Source of the DNA: Actinomycetota bacterium
Lineage (GTDB): Bacteria; Actinomycetota; Thermoleophilia; Gaiellales; Gaiellaceae
Length of the DNA stretch: 5,493 nucleotides
Reading direction: 5' to 3'
Assembly (NCBI GenBank): GCA_005883365.1
Contig: VAXA01000203.1
Coordinates: forward strand, 1 to 5,493
The translations under genes were made by a program, and so were the position numbers. The notes under the pieces were generated by a model. That model saw nothing but the letters and a program-made list of their open reading frames with translations. It was not told the origin of the DNA and did not search any database. Shown here one piece after another: positions 1 through 5,403 of this stretch (the stretch's first letter is position 1; every line of letters begins with the position of its first letter).

Positions 1-1911
1 CTTGAGCTGATCGAGCATCTCGCCGCTTGGGTTCGCACCGCGCCGGTGCTCCTTCTCTGCCTCGCTCGGCCGGAGCTGCTCGACGAGCGCCCGTCCTGGG
101 GCGGTGGCCGGATCCGTACCGCCACGCTCGAGCTCGAGGCGCTGCCCCACGACGAAGCCGCCAACCTCGTCAGGGAGCTCGCAGCCAAGGTGGATGTGCC
201 GGTCGACATCGACGCCGTCCTGGCGAAGGCGGAGGGCAACCCGCTGTTCGTCGAGGAGACGATCCGCGCCCTTGCGGAGCAGCCCGAGGGCCGGCAGGAG
301 CGGATCCCGGACACGCTGCAGGCGCTGATCGCCGCGCGCATCGACCGGCTGCCGACGGTGTCGCGCCGGCTCGTCCAGCGGGCAGCCGTCATGGGCCGCG
401 TTTTCCTCCGCGGAGCGCTTGCTCACCTCTCGTCGGACGTCGCGGACGTCGACGCCGTGCTCGACGACTTGCTCTTCCGCGACCTCGTCCTCCGCGAGGA
501 GCGCTCCGCGATCAGCGGCGAGCAGGCGTTCAAGTTCAAGCATGTGCTCATCCGCGAGGTCGCGTATGCGGGCCTGTCGAAGGGATCGCGGGCCGACCTC
601 CACCTGCTGTTCGCCCAGTGGCTGGGCGAGCACGCTGGTGAGGAGCTGGTCGAGATCCTCGCCTTCCACCTCGACCAGGCGGCCCGGCTCCTCGCGGAGC
701 TCGACGGCGCCGCGCCGGCCGATCTCGCCGAGGAGGCTGCCGCCGAGCTCACACGCGCCGGGCGCCGTGCGCTCTCGCGGGAGTCGTTCGCGAGCGCGCG
801 TAAGCTCCTCGTGCGCGCGGTCGAGCTTGCGCCGACACTCGACCGCCGCTACTTCGCCGCCCGGGCGGCGTGGCGTCTCGGTGACATGACCGCGGTCATC
901 GTCGAGATGGAGGAGGTGGCAGCCGCCGCCGACCAGGCGGGCGAGCGGCGGCTGCAGGGGCGGGCGCTCACCGCGCTCGCCGAGGGCGTCCTGAACCAGC
1001 GTGCCGACGCGACGGCCGCACGCGAGCTCGTCGAACGAGCCGTGGAAGTGCTCGCCGACGAGAAGCCCGAGATCCGCTTCGAAGCCTTCCAAGCCGCCAC
1101 CGTTGTGGCCACCTGGGTCAGCGACGGCGAGGCGTTCGAGCACTGGGCGAAGCTCGCGCTCGAGGCGGCGCGGGCGGCCGAGCGCAAGGACCAGGAGCTC
1201 CAGATCACGATGGCCCTCGCAGAGAACTACATCTATCGGCTCGAGTTCGCCGAGGCCGAGCCGCTCGTCGACCGTATCGGCGAGCTCGCCGACGAGAGCG
1301 GCAGCATCGTGGGGCGCGCACTCGCATGGTCCGCGCGCGGGACGCTTGAGAACTGGCGCGGTAACGACGCGGAGTCCGAGGCTGCGTACATGGTTGCGCA
1401 CGACCTGTACGCGGAGATGGGCAACACTCATTCGGAGGCGGGCATGACGTTGCAGATCGCCCGCCGGGTGGTGTCCCAAGGAGACCTCGCGCGCGCCGAA
1501 AGCCTGCTGCTCGAGGCGGTGCGGATGCTGAAGGGTCTCAACGACCGCTCGCGGCTCTGCGAAGCGCAGCGCTCCCTCGCCGAGCTCTATGTCCGGCTGG
1601 GCCGGCTCGACGAGGCGGAGCGGTACGCGCTCCAGGCCCGTGAATCCGTGGGCCCGGACGATCGCGTCTCGATCTCCACGACGAAGCTCTCCCTCGGCAT
1701 CGTCCGCGCTGCACAGGGCCGCGACGCCGAGGCGGAAGAGCTGATGCAGGAGGCCCTCGAAGAGATGCGGCGCCATGACCAGCTCGCGCTCGAGCGTTGG
1801 GCGCTCGGGGAGGTCATCGAGTTCCACCGGTCCCGTGGCCGGGAGGACGCGACGCTGCGCTACGAGGAGCGGCTGGCGGAGCTCACGCCGAGCACCGCGC
1901 CGATCGCCTGA
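1..1911 (+). CDS. AAA-type ATPase/TPR regulatory protein, C-terminal part (5' end cut by window)
   Basis: The frame is open from base 1, and residues before the first ATG (base 46) already match the family, so this is the C-terminal 636 residues of a larger protein. Residues ~15-27 (VLLLCLARPEL) look like the late P-loop-domain strand of AAA_16/'predicted ATPase' modules. Next come EGNPLFVEE (78-86), a winged-helix-like stretch (RIDRLP then LVQRAAVMGRVF, ~113-135) and FKFKHVLIREVAY (177-189), all hallmarks of this family. From ~240 to the end it is helical, Ala/Leu/Glu-rich, with TPR-like units, clearest at ~525-545 and ~564-590. In actinobacteria this arrangement usually follows a class III adenylate/guanylate cyclase domain, sometimes a LuxR-type or BTAD/SARP domain is present instead; Walker A/B and any N-terminal domain lie outside the window. 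It probably acts as a cytoplasmic signalling or regulatory ATPase. Its end overlaps the convergent gene by 52 nt. Family confidence is high; the specific role is unknown. Confidence 0.85.
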   Translation, partial: LELIEHLAAWVRTAPVLLLCLARPELLDERPSWGGGRIRTATLELEALPHDEAANLVRELAAKVDVPVDIDAVLAKAEGNPLFVEETIRALAEQPEGRQERIPDTLQALIAARIDRLPTVSRRLVQRAAVMGRVFLRGALAHLSSDVADVDAVLDDLLFRDLVLREERSAISGEQAFKFKHVLIREVAYAGLSKGSRADLHLLFAQWLGEHAGEELVEILAFHLDQAARLLAELDGAAPADLAEEAAAELTRAGRRALSRESFASARKLLVRAVELAPTLDRRYFAARAAWRLGDMTAVIVEMEEVAAAADQAGERRLQGRALTALAEGVLNQRADATAARELVERAVEVLADEKPEIRFEAFQAATVVATWVSDGEAFEHWAKLALEAARAAERKDQELQITMALAENYIYRLEFAEAEPLVDRIGELADESGSIVGRALAWSARGTLENWRGNDAESEAAYMVAHDLYAEMGNTHSEAGMTLQIARRVVSQGDLARAESLLLEAVRMLKGLNDRSRLCEAQRSLAELYVRLGRLDEAERYALQARESVGPDDRVSISTTKLSLGIVRAAQGRDAEAEELMQEALEEMRRHDQLALERWALGEVIEFHRSRGREDATLRYEERLAELTPSTAPIA

Positions 1912-2693
1912 GTCGAGGCTGCGTCGGGTGACTCGCTGATCACGGTCGCCGGCCGCTCGAAGCGCGCGAGCGCGTCGCGCAGCGGTTCGGCGCGCAGCGT
2001 CCCCTCGCCGTAGGGGAGGTGCTTCGTCTCGTTGCGGTTCGCGAACTGGATGTCGCTGAAGTGGATGTGGAACGGCACGCCGGGCTCGAGCACAGCGTCG
2101 GCGCCGGCGAGGGCGCCGGCGAAGGCGTCCGAATCGAGGAAGGCGCCGTCGCTCGTCGCGTGCATGTGGGCGAAGTCGAGCACCGGCCGGACGAAGTCGA
2201 CCTGCGCCGCGATCGCGAGCACGTCCTCGACCGTGCCGAGGTCGCGCACCCGGCCCATCACCTCGACGCCGAACGGGACGAGGCGTCCCTTCGCCTCGAG
2301 CCGCTCGCGCAGGTCGCCGAGCTGGTCGACGACGTCGGCGATGGCCCGCTCCCGCTCGCGGCCGAGCAGAAAGCCCGGATGGAAGACGATCAGCTGCGCC
2401 CCGCAGGCCTGGGCGAGGCCCGCTGTGTGGTCGAGCATGCCCAGCGCCATCTTGAACTTCTTCCCGCGGTCGGCGTGGCCCATGAAGGCCGCGAGCGGGG
2501 CGTGCACCGAGAGGGCGACGTCGGCCGCAACCGCCGCCTCGCCGAACAGCGGAGCAGTCTCGTAGTCGAGCCAGAAGCCGCTCACAAAACCGACCTCGCA
2601 GGCCCGGTAGCCGTCCGCCGCGAGCGCCGCGAACGCCTTCTCGAACGTCGGCGCCTCCGGCAGCCCGCCGGGGCCGTAGCGGATATCTCCCAC
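1860..2693 (-). CDS. Endonuclease IV-like / xylose isomerase-like TIM-barrel protein
   Basis: A complete 277-residue protein, typical in length for the AP endonuclease family 2 / sugar phosphate isomerase-epimerase superfamily. Motifs appear in endonuclease IV order: VHAPL (H64), IVFHPGF (H105), VEVMGR (E144), VLDFAH (D173, H176), HIHFSD (H211, D214), TKHLPYGEG (H225) and ISESP (E254). Mapped by eye onto the nine zinc ligands of E. coli Nfo, eight are present; the Asp two residues before the last His is Thr223. It could be a DNA-repair AP endonuclease, but the altered ligand and the HFSDI signature also fit uncharacterised metal-dependent TIM-barrel proteins, so I give no gene symbol. The GTG start is the only usual start between an upstream in-frame stop (2703-2705) and the IRYGP motif at residues 4-8. 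A GGAG lies only 2 nt before it, too close for normal ribosome binding; a TANNNT motif 6 nt upstream suggests a leaderless mRNA. The last ~16 residues are encoded antisense to the end of the ATPase gene. Confidence 0.85.
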   Translation of the reverse strand: MGDIRYGPGGLPEAPTFEKAFAALAADGYRACEVGFVSGFWLDYETAPLFGEAAVAADVALSVHAPLAAFMGHADRGKKFKMALGMLDHTAGLAQACGAQLIVFHPGFLLGRERERAIADVVDQLGDLRERLEAKGRLVPFGVEVMGRVRDLGTVEDVLAIAAQVDFVRPVLDFAHMHATSDGAFLDSDAFAGALAGADAVLEPGVPFHIHFSDIQFANRNETKHLPYGEGTLRAEPLRDALARFERPATVISESPDAASTQAIGAVLGVSSASRSS

Positions 2694-2699
2694 GGCTCC

Positions 2700-2705
2700 A
2701 GCCTA
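2700..2705 (-). promoter_or_regulatory. Candidate -10 element (TAGGCT) for the TIM-barrel gene, leaderless type
   Basis: Read on the minus strand, TAGGCT matches the actinobacterial TANNNT -10 pattern. Exactly 6 nt separate it from the GTG at 2693, so transcription would begin at the first base of the start codon. No TTGACA-like -35 box is visible at 16-18 nt spacing. The position where a -35 would sit overlaps the -10 of the divergent gene. The support is the pattern and spacing only. Confidence 0.5.
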
Positions 2706-2724
2706 TGCCGTCCGACGCTTTTTC

Positions 2725-2730
2725 TACGTT
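2725..2730 (+). promoter_or_regulatory. Candidate -10 element (TACGTT) for the small unknown gene, leaderless type
   Basis: TACGTT fits TANNNT and lies in the only T-rich patch of this region. Seven bases separate it from the ATG at 2738, so the transcript would start at or one base before the start codon. No recognisable -35 is seen; its expected place (about 2702-2707) overlaps the -10 of the divergent gene, so polymerase binding at the two promoters could be mutually exclusive. Confidence 0.5.
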
Positions 2731-2731
2731 T

Positions 2732-2745
2732 TTCGGCATGCCGAA
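2732..2745. promoter_or_regulatory. Perfect 14-bp palindrome over a start codon, possible operator
   Basis: TTCGGCATGCCGAA is a perfect inverted repeat centred between bases 2738 and 2739, inside the ATG of the small gene and beside its candidate -10 (2725-2730). A further copy of the half-site core, ATGCCG, is at 2705-2710 and touches the minus-strand -10. Position and symmetry suit a dimeric repressor site controlling one or both divergent genes. The binding protein is unknown, and part of the palindrome is coding, so chance is possible. Confidence 0.4.
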
Positions 2746-2980
2746 GCGACCCTCCCGGATCGACCTCCTCGAGCTCGACATCGACCTCCGCCTCGCCGAC
2801 CTGTGGCGGGAGACCCTCGAGGTGTCTGACTGGAACCTCGACGTCGTGGCCGCCTTCATCCGGGCCGCCTACGGTAAGGGGTACTGCGACGCCCTCACCG
2901 AGGACGCACCCGGCTCGCTCTGCCACGAGCACGGGTACCGCATCCCGGCGCGGAAGCCGGCCAGGGCGCCGAAGAGCTAG
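2738..2980 (+). CDS. Small conserved-looking protein of unknown function with Cys/His residues
   Basis: An 80-residue soluble protein with no signal peptide or membrane segment. Residues ~8-30 are acidic and probably helical (LLELDIDLRLADLW). The middle has AAYGKGYCDAL (43-53), followed by LCHEHGYRIP (61-70) and a basic Lys/Arg/Pro tail. C50, C62, H63 and H65 could form a small metal site, but this is inference. It resembles small hypothetical proteins I associate with actinobacteria such as Thermoleophilia; I cannot name a family or function. An in-frame ATG at 2705 would add 11 residues (MPSDAFSTFFG). I prefer 2738 because neither start has a Shine-Dalgarno site, 2738 lies 7 nt after a TANNNT motif, and the extra residues look unlike a conserved N-terminus. 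It is divergent from the TIM-barrel gene and 54 nt upstream of ccmE. Strong G/C third-position bias supports coding. Confidence 0.7.
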   Translation: MPKRPSRIDLLELDIDLRLADLWRETLEVSDWNLDVVAAFIRAAYGKGYCDALTEDAPGSLCHEHGYRIPARKPARAPKS

Positions 2981-2985
2981 ACCGA

Positions 2986-3014
2986 CCGCCCGGGACTGCC
3001 GCTCCCTCGGGCGG
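2986..3014 (+). other. GC-rich inverted repeat / hairpin upstream of ccmE
   Basis: CCGCCCG (2986-2992) pairs perfectly with CGGGCGG (3008-3014). A G-U and a G-C pair extend the stem to 9 bp around an 11-nt loop. It begins 5 nt after the stop of the small gene. It is not followed by a U-run, so it is not a classical intrinsic terminator, although such U-less hairpins are proposed to act as terminators in high-GC bacteria. Its 3' arm ends 8 bp before the ccmE -10, so it could also be an operator or attenuate readthrough into ccmE. Confidence 0.4.
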
Positions 3015-3022
3015 ACGAGGGC

Positions 3023-3028
3023 TACGAT
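3023..3028 (+). promoter_or_regulatory. Candidate -10 element (TACGAT) for the ccmEF cluster, leaderless type
   Basis: TACGAT matches TANNNT closely. It is followed by exactly 6 nt and then the GTG at 3035, which would be +1 of a leaderless transcript for ccmE and the co-directional genes after it. A GAGGG at 3017-3021 lies 13 nt from the GTG, too far for a good ribosome site. No -35 consensus is visible. Confidence 0.55.
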
Positions 3029-3034
3029 GCGCGC

Positions 3035-3439
3035 GTGGGATCCAGTCCTGCGCGGCTCGTGATTGCCCTCTCGGTGGCGGCCGCTCTCGCCGTGTTCGTC
3101 GTCTACACGGCGCTTGCCGGGAACGGCGTCGCACAGCTGAGCCCGAGTTCGCTCGCCGGCCACACCGGAGACGTCACGCTCATCGGCACCGTCGTCGGCC
3201 CGGTGAAGGGCGACGCCTACACGCACGGCGGCCTCCGGTTCCGGCTCAAGGACATCGGCCGGACCGCGTCGGCCCGCGTTCCCGTCGCGTATCGCGGCAG
3301 CGTCCCCGACCTGTTCAAGGTCGGACGTCACGTTGTCCTCGAAGGAACGCTCCGCAACGGCATCTTCGTGGCGAAGCCGGGCTCGCTCGTGACGAAGTGT
3401 CCCTCGAAGTACACGCCCGCGAAGTCCTCGAAGACCTGA
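3035..3439 (+). CDS. ccmE: Cytochrome c maturation protein CcmE (heme chaperone), CxxxY variant
   Basis: CcmE binds heme covalently on the outer face of the cytoplasmic membrane and passes it to CcmF for ligation to apocytochrome c. The 134-residue protein has one N-terminal membrane anchor (~8-27) and then an OB-fold-like domain: VTLIGTVVGPV (47-57), GGLRFRLKD (65-73), VPVAYRGSVPDLFKVGRHVVLEG (spanning 82-104) and GIFVAKPGSLVTKC (109-122). The heme-attachment region reads CPSKY (122-126): Cys122 replaces the histidine of the usual HxxxY, while Tyr126 is kept. CxxxY CcmE proteins are known from archaea and Desulfovibrio, so this looks like a functional variant and not a defect. The tail after Tyr126 is only 8 residues, shorter than in E. 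coli. The GTG start gives a short basic N-terminus before the anchor and lies 6 nt behind a -10 motif. ccmF follows after 7 nt, indicating an operon. Identification is confident. Confidence 0.95.
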   Translation: MGSSPARLVIALSVAAALAVFVVYTALAGNGVAQLSPSSLAGHTGDVTLIGTVVGPVKGDAYTHGGLRFRLKDIGRTASARVPVAYRGSVPDLFKVGRHVVLEGTLRNGIFVAKPGSLVTKCPSKYTPAKSSKT

Positions 3440-3446
3440 CGCGCTG

Positions 3447-5402
3447 ATGGCCCCGCTCGGGCGCGCCACGCTCCTCCTCGCCTTCGGCCTCGTCGCGTAC
3501 GCCCTGGTCGCCGGCTCGTATGCCGCGTGGAAGCGGCGCCGGCGACTCGCGCTCTCGGCCCAGAACGCGCTCCTCGCCGCGTTCCCGACCACGCTCGTCG
3601 CGGCCGTCGTTCTCCTCGTCGCGCTCGGACGCCGCGACCTGACCTTCGTCTACGTGTGGCAGCACACGAGCCACAAGCTGCCGCTCGGCTATGCGCTGTC
3701 GGCCTTCTGGGGCGGACAGGAAGGCTCGCTCCTGCTGTGGCTCCTCGTGCTCACCGGGTACGCCGGGCTCGCGGTCTGGCTCAACCGCCGCTCGCGCGAG
3801 CTGATCGCGTGGACCGTGCCCGTCTTCGGGCTCGTCGCCACCTTCTTCGCCTTCATGCTCTGCTTCGTCTCGAGCCCGTTCAGCGTGCAGCCGGCGCCGG
3901 TGGACGGCCAGGGGATGGTGCCGAGCCTGCAGAACCCGTACATGCTCGCCCATCCGCCGCTGCTCTACCTCGGCTACGTCGGCCTCACCGTCCCGTTCGC
4001 CTTCGCGATGGGCGCGCTTCTCTCCGGCCGGACGGACGAGCGCTGGATCGTCGCGACGCGCCGCTGGACGCTCGCTGCATGGATGTTCCTCGGCGTCGGA
4101 CAGCTGATCGGTTCCCACTGGGCGTACGTCGAGATCGGCTGGGGCGGCTACTACGCCTGGGATCCGGTCGAGAACGCCGCGCTCATGCCGTGGCTCGCGG
4201 CGACCGCGTTCCTCCACTCGGTGATGATCCAGGAGAAGCGCGGGATGCTGAAGGTCTGGAACATGGTGCTCGTCGCCCTTGCCTTCAACCTCTCGCTCTT
4301 CGGCACGTTCCTCACGCGCTCCGGCGTGATCGACTCGATCCACTCATTCGCGAAGAGCCCGATCGGCGGCTGGTTCCTCGGCTTCCTCGCGCTGATGATC
4401 GTCCTCTCGGTCGTGCTGATCCGCTGGCGGCTGCCGCTGCTGCGGACGAAGACGCGGCTCGAGTCGCTCGTCTCCCGCGAGGCGACGTTCCTCTACAACA
4501 ACCTGCTGCTCGTCGCCCTCTGCCTGACGATCCTCTGGGGGGTGCTCTACCCGGTCCTCTCCGAGGCGGTGCGCGGCGAGACGCGCTCGGTCTCGAAGCC
4601 GTACTACAACTTCTTCCTCCACACCTTCGGGTTGCCGCTGCTGCTCCTGATGGGGCTCGGGCCGCTCGTTGCCTGGCGGAGAGCCTCGCTCCGCTCGCTC
4701 GGGAAGACGTTCCTCGTGCCGTTCGCCGCCGCCGTCGTGACCGGCGTCGCGCTGCTCGCCCTCGGCTTCGGGAGCTCCTGGCCTGGCCTGCTCGCGTACA
4801 CGTTCGGAGCCTTCGTCGTCGCCTCGATCCTGCTCGAGTTCGTGCGGGGACGGGCTGCGGCGGGAGGAGTGTTCCGGCTGATCGCGCGCAACCGCCGCCG
4901 CTACGGCGGCTACGTCGTGCACGCGGCGGTCGTCCTGCTCGCGATCGGCATCGCCGGCTCGAGCGCGTACCAGACCGTGCGCGAGCGGACGCTGCGGCCG
5001 GGGCAGTCGATCGAGGCGGCCGGCTACACGCTCACCTACCGCGGGCTGGCCGGAGTGAAAGGCCCGAACTACACCGGCTTCCGGGCACTGGTCGCCGTAT
5101 CCGGCCACGGCGAGCGCTTCCGCCTCACCCCGGGCGAGAACTTCTTCCCAATCGAGGGCCAGGCGACCGAGGCGTCGATCTACCACGACCCTCGCTCGCT
5201 CGGCGACGTCTTCACGACGGCGCAGATCGTGAAGGGCGACAAGATCGACCTGAAAGTGTTCGTGAAGCCGCTCATCAACCTCATCTGGGCGGCCGGCTTC
5301 CTGTTCGTCGCCGGCGCGCTGATCGCGATGTGGCCGGACGCGGTCGAGCAGCGGCGCTTGGCCGCACGCTACGCGGCGGGCGCGGCCCCAGCCGGCATCT
5401 GA
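3447..5402 (+). CDS. ccmF: Cytochrome c heme lyase CcmF
   Basis: CcmF is the multi-pass membrane protein that takes heme from holo-CcmE and attaches it to apocytochrome c outside the membrane. At 651 residues it matches full-length bacterial CcmF. I estimate about 15 membrane segments, with an outer loop domain at ~508-605 before the last one (~606-627). Hallmarks are WGGQEGSLLLW (88-98), AHPPLLYLGYVG (168-179), the WWD heme-handling motif as WGGYYAWDPVENAALMPWL (232-250), and LTRSGVIDSIHSF (289-301). All four histidines known to be important in E. coli CcmF have counterparts: H169, H257, H299 and H492. The WWD motif has Tyr-Tyr-Ala in place of Trp-Trp-Phe but keeps Trp-Asp-Pro. It starts 7 nt after ccmE with no clear Shine-Dalgarno site, so translational coupling is likely, and the next gene starts one base after its stop. 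CcmF is preferred over CcsA/ResC because of its length, the four-His pattern and the adjacent ccmE. Confidence 0.97.
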   Translation: MAPLGRATLLLAFGLVAYALVAGSYAAWKRRRRLALSAQNALLAAFPTTLVAAVVLLVALGRRDLTFVYVWQHTSHKLPLGYALSAFWGGQEGSLLLWLLVLTGYAGLAVWLNRRSRELIAWTVPVFGLVATFFAFMLCFVSSPFSVQPAPVDGQGMVPSLQNPYMLAHPPLLYLGYVGLTVPFAFAMGALLSGRTDERWIVATRRWTLAAWMFLGVGQLIGSHWAYVEIGWGGYYAWDPVENAALMPWLAATAFLHSVMIQEKRGMLKVWNMVLVALAFNLSLFGTFLTRSGVIDSIHSFAKSPIGGWFLGFLALMIVLSVVLIRWRLPLLRTKTRLESLVSREATFLYNNLLLVALCLTILWGVLYPVLSEAVRGETRSVSKPYYNFFLHTFGLPLLLLMGLGPLVAWRRASLRSLGKTFLVPFAAAVVTGVALLALGFGSSWPGLLAYTFGAFVVASILLEFVRGRAAAGGVFRLIARNRRRYGGYVVHAAVVLLAIGIAGSSAYQTVRERTLRPGQSIEAAGYTLTYRGLAGVKGPNYTGFRALVAVSGHGERFRLTPGENFFPIEGQATEASIYHDPRSLGDVFTTAQIVKGDKIDLKVFVKPLINLIWAAGFLFVAGALIAMWPDAVEQRRLAARYAAGAAPAGI

Positions 5403-5403
5403 G

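Noticed and set aside
27..641. A 204-codon plus-strand frame inside the ATPase gene
   Set aside because: It is an Arg/Pro/Gly-rich alternative-frame shadow; the frame starting at base 1 carries all the family motifs.
2705..2737. Upstream in-frame ATG at 2705 as the start of the small gene
   Set aside because: It would place the candidate -10 inside the coding sequence, has no ribosome site, and adds residues unlike the rest. It cannot be excluded, since a distant promoter could use it.
2705..2739. ATGCCG (2705-2710) and CGGCAT (2734-2739) as a transcript hairpin or riboswitch
   Set aside because: The arms are 6 bp with a 23-nt T-rich loop, and the region would not be transcribed if the leaderless start at 2737/2738 is right. 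It is better explained as repeated operator half-sites.
2019..3062. A 347-codon plus-strand open frame across the TIM-barrel gene, the divergent promoter region and the small gene
   Set aside because: It is Arg/Glu/Val/His-rich and motif-free, lies opposite conserved TIM-barrel motifs, and its last part is a different frame of the small gene.
3398..3400. CcmE Cys122 as evidence of a pseudogene
   Set aside because: The rest of the heme-binding region, including Tyr126 and the OB-fold motifs, is intact, the frame is complete, and CxxxY CcmE is an established natural form.
2582..3592. A 336-codon minus-strand open frame covering the small gene and ccmE
   Set aside because: The product is Arg-rich low complexity. 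ccmE on the opposite strand is clearly real, and a true gene here would also overlap the TIM-barrel gene start.
3315..5186. Two long, same-frame minus-strand open frames (3315-4343 and 4344-5186), separated by a single stop, antisense to ccmE/ccmF
   Set aside because: Their products are low-complexity Arg/Glu/His/Ala-rich with no recognisable motif, as expected opposite a GC-rich membrane-protein gene. The sense strand encodes an unmistakable CcmF throughout.
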